Assembly: GCA_038209155.1 (NCBI GenBank)
Contig: JBBQYA010000108.1
Coordinates: forward strand, 1-8,505
Direction: 5' to 3'
Length of the DNA: 8,505 bases
Source: JBBQYA01 sp038209155
GTDB taxonomy: Bacteria > Bacteroidota > Bacteroidia > Sphingobacteriales > Sphingobacteriaceae
Shown: piece after piece, positions 1 through 7,506 of the stretch
Numbering within the stretch: the stretch's first letter is position 1
Layout: every line of letters begins with the position of its first letter
Notes under the pieces: generated by a model
What the model was told of the DNA's origin: nothing
What the model saw: only the letters and a program-made list of their open reading frames with translations
Database searches by the model: none
Position numbers and translations under genes: made by a program

Positions 1-803
1 CCGAATTTTTGTGCAGGTAAAACGCTTTGTGGATGTAAAATTTTGGCTCCGAAATAAGCTAACTCCGCAGCTTCATCAAAAGAAAGATAAGGAACAGGTT
101 TGGTAGCATTTACAATTCTAGGATCATTATTATGCATTCCATCTATGTCTGTCCAGATTTGAATTTCATCGGCTAATAATGCAGCACCAATCAAAGAAGC
201 TGAATAATCACTCCCTCCTCTTTTCAAATTATCTATTTGACCAAAATTATTTCTACATATAAAACCTTGAGTTATGATAATATTTTCTGAAATATTACTT
301 TCCAAAATTGGTTTTAAATTGCTTCGTAAAAAGTCTATTTCTGGTTCTGCATTCTCATCAATTTTCATAAAATCTAGAGCAGAAAGAAGTATGGATTTCA
401 TTTTTTTAGACTCTAAATAAAAATGAAATAAAGCTGTGGAGATTAATTCTCCTTGAGCAATAATTATTCTTTCTTCATTTTTTGTGAATAAATCAATAGT
501 AAACGTTTCTAAATAATTAAAATGTTCATTAATTAAATTTAAAGATTTTTCTTTGTAAATAATATCAGAAAATAATTCATTTACATATTCATGATAAAAA
601 ATTCTTAGGAGAGAAATTTCTTTTAAAGCATTTTCTAAATCATTATTATATAGAAATTCAGTTATTTGTAATAATTTATTGGTGGTTCCAGCTACAGCTG
701 ATAAAACGATTATTTGTTTCTGATTTTGCTTAATCAATTCCACTAAATTCTGCATTCTTACAGGATTTCCAAGCGAAGTTCCACCGAATTTTAATACAAT
801 CAT
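1..803 (-). CDS. lysC: Aspartate kinase, N-terminal catalytic part (3' end outside the window)
   Basis: Aspartate kinase phosphorylates L-aspartate with ATP, the first step towards lysine, threonine, methionine and diaminopimelate. The reading frame stays open to the left edge, giving 267 complete codons. Visible signatures of the amino-acid kinase fold are KFGGTS at residues 5-10 (nucleotide/substrate loop), RGGSDYSA at 195-202, WTDIDG at 217-222 followed by NDPR, and FGAKILHP at 251-258. The start is the ATG at 803-801, because the family begins only a few residues before KFGGTS. There is no Shine-Dalgarno sequence; the leader is A/T-rich. The C-terminal regulatory ACT domains, or a fusion to homoserine dehydrogenase or diaminopimelate decarboxylase, would lie outside the window, so monofunctional LysC and a bifunctional enzyme cannot be told apart. 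It follows the DUF1015 gene by 90 bp of almost pure A/T sequence with no hairpin terminator, so it may have its own promoter or be read through from the serine genes. Confidence 0.93.
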   Translation of the reverse strand, partial: MIVLKFGGTSLGNPVRMQNLVELIKQNQKQIIVLSAVAGTTNKLLQITEFLYNNDLENALKEISLLRIFYHEYVNELFSDIIYKEKSLNLINEHFNYLETFTIDLFTKNEERIIIAQGELISTALFHFYLESKKMKSILLSALDFMKIDENAEPEIDFLRSNLKPILESNISENIIITQGFICRNNFGQIDNLKRGGSDYSASLIGAALLADEIQIWTDIDGMHNNDPRIVNATKPVPYLSFDEAAELAYFGAKILHPQSVLPAQKF

Positions 804-893
804 TTCGTAATCTATAATTTTTAATTTAAGTAGAAAGTAAATTTTTAATATAATTAAAGAGTAATTAAAAAAATTAAAATCGTAATTATAAAA

Positions 894-2135
894 TCAGATA
901 CGATGAACTACCAAACCACAATGTAATTTAGGTTCGAACCAAGTAGATTTTGGAGGCATTACTAATCCTGCATTTGCAACTTCTATTAATTGAGAGATTG
1001 ATGTAGGATACAAGGAGAATGCAACTTCTGCCTTTCCACTATTTACTTGATATTCTAGATCTTCAATACCTTTTACACCACCAGAAAAAAAAATTCTTTC
1101 GTCTGAACGAGGGTTATCTATTCCTAAAATCGGTTTTAAAATATGGTTTTGAAGAATACTTACATCTAATAAACTAACTGGATCTTGGTCGATTAATAAA
1201 TTATTTTTTGGAGTTAAATGATACCATATATGATCTAAATACATTCCAAAGCTTCTAAAAGTAAAAGGTTTAAATGGTTTTCCTAAATGTTTTTTAACAA
1301 TAAAATCTTTTTCAATTGCATTTAAAAATTCATTAGTTTTTAAAGAATTTAATCCTTTTATCAACCGATTATATTCAAAAATTAATAATTCATCTGTAGA
1401 AAACAATAAGGTCGAAAAAAAATTATAATCCTCTTTTCCCGTGTGTTTTAAATTTAATTTTCGTTTGTGAATACCTAAAACTGAAGCAGCAGCAGCACGA
1501 TGGTGCCCATCCGCAATGTAGGTAGCATCCATTTTATTAAATAAAGAAATTAAAGTCGAAATGTCATATTCGTTCTTTACAAGCCATAATCGGTGCTTTA
1601 CGCCGTCATTTGTATAAAAATCTACTTCTGGTTTTTTAGTTATGTAGCTTGAAATAATATTTTTTATTTCACTATTTGGTAAATAAGTAATTAACACTGG
1701 ATTAGAATCTATACCTGTTTGTTCTAAATAATCAATTATTCCCTTTTCTCTTTCCTCGCGAGTGTGCTCATGTTTGCGAATGGTATTATTTAAATAATCA
1801 TCAATTGCAGATGTAGCCCAAATACCTGTTTGTTTCGTTTCTCTTGTTTGATTTTGATAAATATAAAAACATTCTTTTTCGTCTTCTATTAAAATTTTAT
1901 CTTCAATAAATTCAGAAAAATTTTCGTTTATTTTCTTAAAAATTATGTCTTGTTTGGTACCTCGCAGAAATTGATGATCTGCAACTGGTTCCATTAAATT
2001 TAAAAAAGAATGCTTATTACTCAGTGCAATTTCTTTAGCTTCCAGTGTAAACATTTCTTCAAAAGGTTTAGCAACTACCTCCTTCAAATAATCAGGATGT
2101 GGTCTTAAGCCTTTGAAAGGTTTAATTTGGGGCAT
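894..2135 (-). CDS. DUF1015 family protein in the serine biosynthesis cluster
   Basis: A 413-residue cytoplasmic protein with no signal peptide or membrane segment. It is recognised as DUF1015 by the N-terminal IKPFKGLRP (residues 4-12), HSFLNLMEP (42-50), RKHEHTREERE (120-130), the hallmark ADGHHR (208-213), and the C-terminal MPPKSTWFEPKL (393-404). The length is normal for the family, so the gene looks intact. The D-G-x-H-R type motif resembles that of ParB/sulfiredoxin-fold enzymes, a group that includes free-serine kinases. I recall, without being able to check, reports that some DUF1015 proteins are pyrophosphate-dependent serine kinases. The gene begins 12 bp after serA, which itself begins 12 bp after serC, so co-transcription and a role in serine/phosphoserine metabolism are likely. 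The specific reaction is inference: it could interconvert serine and O-phosphoserine, possibly standing in for SerB. Family assignment is solid; function is not. Confidence 0.9.
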   Translation of the reverse strand: MPQIKPFKGLRPHPDYLKEVVAKPFEEMFTLEAKEIALSNKHSFLNLMEPVADHQFLRGTKQDIIFKKINENFSEFIEDKILIEDEKECFYIYQNQTRETKQTGIWATSAIDDYLNNTIRKHEHTREEREKGIIDYLEQTGIDSNPVLITYLPNSEIKNIISSYITKKPEVDFYTNDGVKHRLWLVKNEYDISTLISLFNKMDATYIADGHHRAAAASVLGIHKRKLNLKHTGKEDYNFFSTLLFSTDELLIFEYNRLIKGLNSLKTNEFLNAIEKDFIVKKHLGKPFKPFTFRSFGMYLDHIWYHLTPKNNLLIDQDPVSLLDVSILQNHILKPILGIDNPRSDERIFFSGGVKGIEDLEYQVNSGKAEVAFSLYPTSISQLIEVANAGLVMPPKSTWFEPKLHCGLVVHRI

Positions 2136-2147
2136 AAAAAATTAGGT

Positions 2148-3104
2148 TTACTTAGAAAAATGAGCAATAATTAATTGGGCTAGTTCTACTCCAACGCGTT
2201 CTTGAGCTTCGGAAGTACTTGCACCAATATGTGGGCTTAAAGAAATTTTTGAATGTTTCAATAGATCCTCAGATGGTTTTGGTTCATTTACAAATACATC
2301 CAAACCTGCAAATGCTACCTGTCCAGAATCTAAAGCTGCAATTAATTCTTTTTCATCAATCACTCCACCTCTTGAACAATTAACTAAAATAACTCCTTTT
2401 TGCATCATTGCTAATTCCGCTTTTCCAATCACTGCTTTATCCATTTCAGCTGCAGGAATATGAATAGTTATAAAATCACTTTGCGAAAATAGTTCATCAG
2501 CACTAACTGAATGAACTCGCAAATTAATTTTATTACCTCCGGAAAACTCTAAAGTCAATTCAGGATTAAATTCATATAAGTCGTAAGCCAAAACCTTCAT
2601 TCCAAGTCCTAAACCAATTTTTGCAGCTTCTTTTCCTATTCTTCCAAATCCCATTATTCCTAAGGTTTTACCTCTAAGTTCTGTGCCCTTACTATAATCT
2701 TTTTTCAGATCATTGAAAGCGGAAACACCTTTGTTTGGCATTTGCCTATTGGACTCGTGTAGAAATCTTGCTGCTCCAAAAAAGTGTGCGAAAACTAATT
2801 CTGCAACACTTATGGAAGAAGCAGACGGAGTGTTAATTACTGTTAATCCTTTTGATCTAGCATATTCCACATCAATATTATCCATTCCTACTCCTCCTCT
2901 ACCAATCAGTTTTAAATTTGGAATTTGATCAATTAATTCTTTTCGTACTTTGGTAGCACTGCGAACTGTTATTGCATCATAATTACCAAGTTTAGAAGCT
3001 AATTCATCTTGAGGAATAGTTTGAGTATCAACTTGAAAACCAGCTTCTTCGAGCATTCTTTTTCCAACTGGATCTATTCCATCATTGGCAAGTATTTTTA
3101 TCAT
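2148..3104 (-). CDS. serA: D-3-phosphoglycerate dehydrogenase, short form without ACT domain
   Basis: Oxidises 3-phosphoglycerate to 3-phosphohydroxypyruvate with NAD+, the committed step of phosphorylated serine synthesis in the cytoplasm. The 318-residue protein shows the D-2-hydroxyacid dehydrogenase layout. An N-terminal substrate domain contains TVRSATKV (46-53) and GRGGVGMDNID (68-78). The Rossmann nucleotide loop is G152-F-G154-R-I-G157, with an acidic residue (D175) after the second strand as expected for NAD preference. The catalytic triad is Arg245 (in NCSRGG), Glu274 (in NEP) and His292 (in SPHIGAST). It ends soon after the catalytic domain and lacks the C-terminal ACT domain that mediates serine feedback in long SerA proteins; allosteric control by serine through that domain is therefore unlikely. 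It lies 12 bp after serC and 12 bp before the DUF1015 gene. Another 2-hydroxyacid dehydrogenase is excluded mainly by this context. Confidence 0.95.
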   Translation of the reverse strand: MIKILANDGIDPVGKRMLEEAGFQVDTQTIPQDELASKLGNYDAITVRSATKVRKELIDQIPNLKLIGRGGVGMDNIDVEYARSKGLTVINTPSASSISVAELVFAHFFGAARFLHESNRQMPNKGVSAFNDLKKDYSKGTELRGKTLGIMGFGRIGKEAAKIGLGLGMKVLAYDLYEFNPELTLEFSGGNKINLRVHSVSADELFSQSDFITIHIPAAEMDKAVIGKAELAMMQKGVILVNCSRGGVIDEKELIAALDSGQVAFAGLDVFVNEPKPSEDLLKHSKISLSPHIGASTSEAQERVGVELAQLIIAHFSK

Positions 3105-3116
3105 TTTTATATGTTT

Positions 3117-4187
3117 TTATTTAGTTGGATTGAATTCTTGCATTGCTTTTACCAAAACCTCTACACTTGAAATAGGAAGTGCATTGTACATAGATGCTCT
3201 AAAACCTCCTGCACTTCTATGGCCTGTTAATCCAATCAGATTATATTTTTTTACATGAGAATTAAATAAGCTTTCATGTTCTGGATCAACAGTTACAAAA
3301 CAGGCATTCATTCTAGATCGATCTTCTTTAGCAACATTTCCTTTAAACAAAGGATTTCTATCAATTTCTGAATACAATAAATCTGCTTTTGCTTCATTCA
3401 ATAATTGAATGGCAGAAACTCCACCCATCTTTTTGATCCATCTAAGGGTAAGCATAGAAACATAAATTGGAAAAACTGGAGGAGTATTATACATACTTCC
3501 ACCTTCTATTTGTACTTTATAATCAAGCATAGCAGGAATTGCTCGAGATAGTTTTCCTAATAATTCATTTTTTACAATAATTAAAGTTGTACCCGCTGGA
3601 CCCATATTTTTCTGTGCTCCAGCATAGATTAATCCAAAATCTTTTACATTAATTGGTCTGCTAAACATATCAGAGGACATATCGCAAACCATTGGAATAG
3701 GAGATTTTGGAAATTCCTGCATTTGTGTTCCATAAATTGTATTGTTGGATGTAATATGAAAATAAGGTGCATCGGAAGGTATCTCATATTGTTTTGGAAT
3801 GTGAGAAAAATTTTCTGACTTGGAACTTGCCACAATATTTACTTTTCCGAAAAGCTTTGCCTCTTTAATTGCTTTAGTTGCCCAAACTCCCGTTTCTAAA
3901 TAAGCTGCTGTTTTATTTTCGTCCAATAAATTGAAAGGAACCATAGAAAATTGCAAACTTGCACCTCCTTGCAAAAACAAAACAGAATATCCAACAGGAA
4001 CTTTAGCTATTTCTTTTACCAAAGTTACTGCCTCGTCTAATACAGCTTCAAAAGCTGGTGATCTATGAGAAATTTCTAATAAAGAAAGTCCTGAGTCGTT
4101 AAAATTTAAAACAGCTTTTGCTGATTCAGTTAAAACTTCGTCTGGCAGAATTCCTGGTCCTGCTCCAAAGTTATGTTGTTTTTCCAT
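3117..4187 (-). CDS. serC: Phosphoserine aminotransferase
   Basis: A PLP-dependent class V aminotransferase that converts 3-phosphohydroxypyruvate plus glutamate to O-phosphoserine plus 2-oxoglutarate; the family also commonly serves vitamin B6 synthesis. The 356 residues match the usual length. Family signatures are NFGAGPGILP (6-15), ISHRSPAF (39-46) with the phosphate-binding HRS, QGGASLQF (73-80), the PLP-ring aspartate D169 in VCDMSSD, the Schiff-base lysine K193 in AGAQKNMGPAG, and GHRSAGGFRASMYNA near the C-terminus (322-336). The start at 4187 places the protein directly at MEKQHNFGAGPG, as in homologues. The leader is A/T-rich with no Shine-Dalgarno sequence. It is the first gene of a tight serC-serA-DUF1015 set and starts 42 bp after the stop of the TonB-dependent receptor gene; that gap contains an A/T palindrome but no terminator. 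Confidence 0.97.
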   Translation of the reverse strand: MEKQHNFGAGPGILPDEVLTESAKAVLNFNDSGLSLLEISHRSPAFEAVLDEAVTLVKEIAKVPVGYSVLFLQGGASLQFSMVPFNLLDENKTAAYLETGVWATKAIKEAKLFGKVNIVASSKSENFSHIPKQYEIPSDAPYFHITSNNTIYGTQMQEFPKSPIPMVCDMSSDMFSRPINVKDFGLIYAGAQKNMGPAGTTLIIVKNELLGKLSRAIPAMLDYKVQIEGGSMYNTPPVFPIYVSMLTLRWIKKMGGVSAIQLLNEAKADLLYSEIDRNPLFKGNVAKEDRSRMNACFVTVDPEHESLFNSHVKKYNLIGLTGHRSAGGFRASMYNALPISSVEVLVKAMQEFNPTK

Positions 4188-4206
4188 GGCTTATGTTTTA
4201 TATAAT

Positions 4207-4220
4207 TTTATTTAAATAAA
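4207..4220. repeat. 14-bp A/T palindrome upstream of serC
   Basis: A perfect self-complementary TTTATTTAAATAAA sits in the 42-bp gap between the receptor stop codon and the serC start codon, with its serC-proximal edge 19 bp before the ATG. It could be an operator or part of a promoter for the serine genes. Because it consists only of A and T in a very A/T-rich genome, chance is a serious alternative. No clear Bacteroidota -7 element (TAnnTTTG) is visible beside it. Confidence 0.3.
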
Positions 4221-4229
4221 TATTAATTC

Positions 4230-6683
4230 TTAAAAGTTTGCGGTTAATCGTAAATTAATTTGTCTTCTGGTTAAAAAATTAGGAATAGCATAAGTATTTG
4301 CGTCTATATCTTTAATCCAAAGAAAGGAAATAGTGTTTTGAATTTGTAATAAATTAAAAATTTCAGCATATAAAACAATGGATTTCAATTTTCCTATGTT
4401 AGCTGTTTGCGTTTGTTGCGATCTTTTTCCAACAAATTCTTTTGAAAAACCCATATCTACTCTTCTGTATGCTGGCACTCTTAATACGTCTTTATATCGC
4501 TGAAAGTCTGGCGGCCCTAGTGGCAATCTTCCACCATAAATTAAATTTAAGTGAGCTTTATAACTAGGGTCTTTTAACAATTTATCTTGAAAAAAGATTG
4601 AAAAATTCACACGTTGATCTGTCGGTCTTGGAATAAATCCTGGCTCAATTCTTTCAGTCACATCTTCTGATATTTTTTTAAAGTAGAAATCATCGTTTAA
4701 ATCTTCTTCTGTTTTTAAAAATGATAACGTAAACCAAGATTCTAAACCATCAACAAATTCCCCATTTAATTTAAAATCTGCACCTGCAGCATATCCTTTG
4801 GCATTATTTGTCGCATAATATCGAATACGAACATTGTCTATTTCGTAAGGAATTAAATTATCTAGTTGTTTGTAATATAATTCAGAAATAAATTTAAAGG
4901 ACTTATTAAAAAGGGTAATATTATAATCCGCAGCCGCTACATAATGAATAGAACGTTGTGCTTTAATGTTTTTATTTAAAACACCCGTCAAACTTCTAAA
5001 TTCTCTATAAAATGCTGGTTGATAATATACTCCTGCACTAATTCTGAAAAGTACATCTCTTTTCCAGTTTTTGGGTTTGAAAGCATAGGTTGCTCTTGGG
5101 CTTAATAAAAATTCATTATTAAAACTCCAATAAGTAGCTCTAATACCTCCCGTCAAGGTACTGATGGTGTTTTCACTAAAAGAATATGTATTTTGTAAAT
5201 ATGTAGAGGTTCTGTTGGTAATTAATGAATTTTTTGATTTATAAACCTCTTGTAATAAAATTTGATTATCATTATCTGGAACTGCAAAACCTGCTGAATC
5301 TACTAGTTTCCATTCGTTTAATCGATCATCTATTTGTTCAACTTGAAATCTTGCTCCCCAAGAAAGTAAATTTTTGCCGGCAATCCAAGTTCCTTTATGC
5401 TCTACATTCGCTACGTTTGCTGTTAAATAATTTCTAGAATGATTAATAAAAGTTCCAATTCCTCGATCTGCAATCACTTCGCCAAAATTTGCTTTTCCAA
5501 AATCGGCTTCAACTCGCTGAAAAATATATCGACCCTCCACATCAAATGTTTCTGTTTCATCAATTTTAAAAACAGAAGTCAGAAATTTCAATCGAAGTTT
5601 ATTAGTTGTATAAGTAGTTGACAATCCGCCCATTAAAGTAGAAAACTTATCTTTTTCTTCACCCTTAAAATCAACTCTTAACCGAAAAACTTCTCCCACT
5701 TGACCAAAAGTTGTTTCTCTATCCTGCGGAATTAATTGATATTGATTACTACTATAATTGCTTAAAAATGCGATTTCCCATTTCTCATTCAGCATTCTGG
5801 TCACATAAGCTTGAATATCTACAAAATTGGGTCTATACTCTCCTCTTGTATCTAATGAATTTAAAAGAAATTGATTACTTCTTTGTCTTGCTCCAAACAA
5901 GTATGTGGTTTTATGATTTTTAGAACTGCCTTCCAAATTCATAGAAAGACCTTGAAATCCACCTGCAATAGTACCACCAAATGTTTTGGGTTTTTTGTAG
6001 GTTATATCCAAAACAGAGGAAAGTTTATCTCCATATTTAGATTCAAATCCTCCGCCAGAAAACTTAACTCCAGATACCATGTCAGAATTGATAAAACTTA
6101 AACCTTCTTGCTGACCAGAACGGACTAATAAAGGTCTGTAAATTTCAAAATCATTAACATAAACAAGATTTTCATCATAATTTCCGCCTCTTACATTATA
6201 TTGAGAACTTAATTCATTATTTGAAGATACTCCAGGCAAGGTTTTTAATATAGATTCAAAACTTCCAGAAGCATTGGGTAAGGATGTTACTAATTTTGGA
6301 TCTATCCGAGTGATGCCAGTATTTCTACTTTCTTTCTCGCTTATGACAGCCTCTTTTATGTTAAAAGATTTCAAAACTAATTTTTGAGAGATGTTTTTCT
6401 CTTCACCATTTTTTAAATTAATAATCAGCTTTTTAGATTCAAAGCCAATAGAACTGACAACGATTACTATTTTTTTTTCTGCCGGAACAGACAATCTAAA
6501 ATTTCCGAGATTATCAGTATAGGTGCCTGTAGAAGTTCCTTCTATTGCAATAGAAACTTGAGGAAATTCTTTATCAGATTCATTCGTTATTTTACCAAAA
6601 ACTATAGCTGTTTTTTGAGCAAAACTAAAGGAAATAAAAAATGAAAACAAAATGACTAGAATGGGTAGTCTAAGTAAATGCAT
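4230..6683 (-). CDS. TonB-dependent outer-membrane receptor with carboxypeptidase-regulatory-like domain
   Basis: An outer-membrane active transporter energised by TonB-ExbB-ExbD; the ligand is unknown. The 817-residue protein begins with a signal peptide (residues 1 to about 22, hydrophobic core LPILVILFSFFISFSFA, probable cleavage near FAQ). Next comes a carboxypeptidase-regulatory-like beta-sandwich at about 27-105, containing GTSTGTYTDNLGNFRL and SSIGFESKK. A plug domain follows at roughly 125-229 with ESILKTLPGVSSNNELSS, the typical YNVRGGNYDENLVYVND stretch (162-178) and a GGGFESKYGD turn. The rest forms the beta-barrel, rich in alternating aromatic strands and ending in RQINLRLTANF with a C-terminal Phe, as expected for BAM-dependent insertion. 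This architecture is characteristic of Bacteroidota. No SusD-like lipoprotein gene flanks it, so it is not a standard SusCD pair. It starts 17 bp after rpe and is probably co-transcribed with it, though the metabolic link is not obvious. Confidence 0.93.
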   Translation of the reverse strand: MHLLRLPILVILFSFFISFSFAQKTAIVFGKITNESDKEFPQVSIAIEGTSTGTYTDNLGNFRLSVPAEKKIVIVVSSIGFESKKLIINLKNGEEKNISQKLVLKSFNIKEAVISEKESRNTGITRIDPKLVTSLPNASGSFESILKTLPGVSSNNELSSQYNVRGGNYDENLVYVNDFEIYRPLLVRSGQQEGLSFINSDMVSGVKFSGGGFESKYGDKLSSVLDITYKKPKTFGGTIAGGFQGLSMNLEGSSKNHKTTYLFGARQRSNQFLLNSLDTRGEYRPNFVDIQAYVTRMLNEKWEIAFLSNYSSNQYQLIPQDRETTFGQVGEVFRLRVDFKGEEKDKFSTLMGGLSTTYTTNKLRLKFLTSVFKIDETETFDVEGRYIFQRVEADFGKANFGEVIADRGIGTFINHSRNYLTANVANVEHKGTWIAGKNLLSWGARFQVEQIDDRLNEWKLVDSAGFAVPDNDNQILLQEVYKSKNSLITNRTSTYLQNTYSFSENTISTLTGGIRATYWSFNNEFLLSPRATYAFKPKNWKRDVLFRISAGVYYQPAFYREFRSLTGVLNKNIKAQRSIHYVAAADYNITLFNKSFKFISELYYKQLDNLIPYEIDNVRIRYYATNNAKGYAAGADFKLNGEFVDGLESWFTLSFLKTEEDLNDDFYFKKISEDVTERIEPGFIPRPTDQRVNFSIFFQDKLLKDPSYKAHLNLIYGGRLPLGPPDFQRYKDVLRVPAYRRVDMGFSKEFVGKRSQQTQTANIGKLKSIVLYAEIFNLLQIQNTISFLWIKDIDANTYAIPNFLTRRQINLRLTANF

Positions 6684-6700
6684 AGAATTTTAAACGAATA

Positions 6701-7372
6701 TTAAACTTCTAGGGTATCTACTCTCATTTTTTTCAATTCTGCAATTTCCATACTTGGATCTTCAGATGAAAAAATTGCATTTCCTGCAACCAAAACATTG
6801 GCACCAGCTTTTAAAAGTGCTAAGGAATTTTGGTAAGAAACACCACCATCTACTTCAATCATTGCATCCGATTCTTTTTCTCTAATTAAGATACATAGTT
6901 TTCTGACTTTCTCATAGGTCTGTTCTATAAACTTCTGCCCTCCAAATCCAGGGTTTACAGACATAATGCACACCAAATCTACTTCTGTAATTATATCTTC
7001 TAAAACTGAAATAGGAGTATGAGGATTGATAGCTACACCTGCTTTCATTCCTAAAGACTTGATAGCTTGAATGGTACGGTGCAAATGAGTACATGCCTCA
7101 TAATGTACAGTTAAAATTTTAGCTCCAACCCGTTTAAAATCTTCCAAATACTTATCAGGATTCACAATCATTAAATGAATATCCAAAGGCTTTTTGGCAT
7201 GATGAAATATAGAAGAAATAACAGGAAATCCGAAAGAAATATTAGGTACAAATACTCCATCCATTACATCTACATGAATCCAATCTGCATTACTTTCATT
7301 TATCATTTCAACATCTGCTTGTAGATTTGCAAAATCTGCAGAAAGTATTGAAGGAGCAATTAGATGTTTCAT
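6701..7372 (-). CDS. rpe: Ribulose-phosphate 3-epimerase
   Basis: Interconverts D-ribulose 5-phosphate and D-xylulose 5-phosphate in the pentose phosphate pathway; a cytoplasmic TIM-barrel metalloenzyme. I chose the ATG at 7372-7370, giving 223 residues, because the product then begins MKHLIAPSILSADFANL, matching the canonical N-terminus. The in-frame ATG 48 bp further upstream (7420) would add 16 residues with no family counterpart. Conserved residues are Ser8 (APSILSADF), the metal/catalytic His33 and Asp35 in HVDVMDG, His66 in DIHLM, the phosphate-loop stretch NPGFGGQ (140-146), and catalytic Asp175 in EVDGG, followed by AGNAIF. All active-site positions are present. It is the first gene of the leftward run, divergent from the YceI-like gene, and lies 17 bp upstream of the receptor gene. 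No Shine-Dalgarno sequence is visible. Confidence 0.96.
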   Translation of the reverse strand: MKHLIAPSILSADFANLQADVEMINESNADWIHVDVMDGVFVPNISFGFPVISSIFHHAKKPLDIHLMIVNPDKYLEDFKRVGAKILTVHYEACTHLHRTIQAIKSLGMKAGVAINPHTPISVLEDIITEVDLVCIMSVNPGFGGQKFIEQTYEKVRKLCILIREKESDAMIEVDGGVSYQNSLALLKAGANVLVAGNAIFSSEDPSMEIAELKKMRVDTLEV

Positions 7373-7506
7373 TCTGTAAATATATGGTTTTTTAAAAAAA
7401 TTTTGTTCAATGAACAACAAATAATAGACTTCGAACGTAGTAAAAAGAATACTTTACAATTCTATCTAAATTTTTATTTCCTAAGAAGTTTTTTAATTAA
7501 AAAGTT
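7373..7506. promoter_or_regulatory. Divergent promoter region between rpe and the YceI-like gene
   Basis: These 134 bp separate two genes transcribed away from each other, so they should contain promoters for both. The sequence is very A/T-rich. On the minus strand a TATTATTTG (7426-7418) comes near the Bacteroidota -7 consensus TAnnTTTG but has one extra base, and no TTG lies at the usual distance upstream, so I do not call it a promoter. The strongest discrete element is the 15-bp inverted repeat at 7403-7417. Neither start codon has a Shine-Dalgarno sequence. Confidence 0.6.
7403..7417. repeat. 15-bp perfect inverted repeat, candidate operator
   Basis: TTGTTCA and TGAACAA flank a single central A, giving 7-bp arms with no mismatch. 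The element lies 31 bp upstream of the chosen rpe start and 89 bp upstream of the YceI-like start. Its size and symmetry fit a binding site for a dimeric regulator, and unlike other palindromes here it contains G and C in each arm. No regulator gene lies in the window, so the role is inferred. It also overlaps the upstream in-frame ATG that was rejected as the rpe start. Confidence 0.4.

Noticed and set aside
2713..2928. Plus-strand open frame opposite serA
   Set aside because: It lies wholly inside a well-supported gene on the other strand and has no recognisable domain.
3644..3835. Alternative minus-strand frame inside serC
   Set aside because: It is out of frame within an intact gene with all catalytic residues present.
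5225..6101. Several plus-strand open frames opposite the TonB-dependent receptor
   Set aside because: All are short, overlap the intact receptor gene and have unlikely residue composition; they are antisense shadows.
6912..7094. Alternative minus-strand frame inside rpe
   Set aside because: It is a frame-shifted shadow of rpe, rich in Tyr/Ser/Arg and with no family resemblance.
7373..7420. Sixteen-residue N-terminal extension of Rpe from an upstream in-frame ATG at 7420
   Set aside because: Homologues begin at the MKxxIAPSILSADF segment; the extension has no family counterpart and would run through the inverted repeat at 7403-7417.
7418..7426. Bacteroidota-type -7 promoter element for rpe (TATTATTTG on the minus strand)
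   Set aside because: It has three rather than two bases between TA and TTTG, and no TTG lies about 19-23 bases upstream; the nearest is about 30 bases away.
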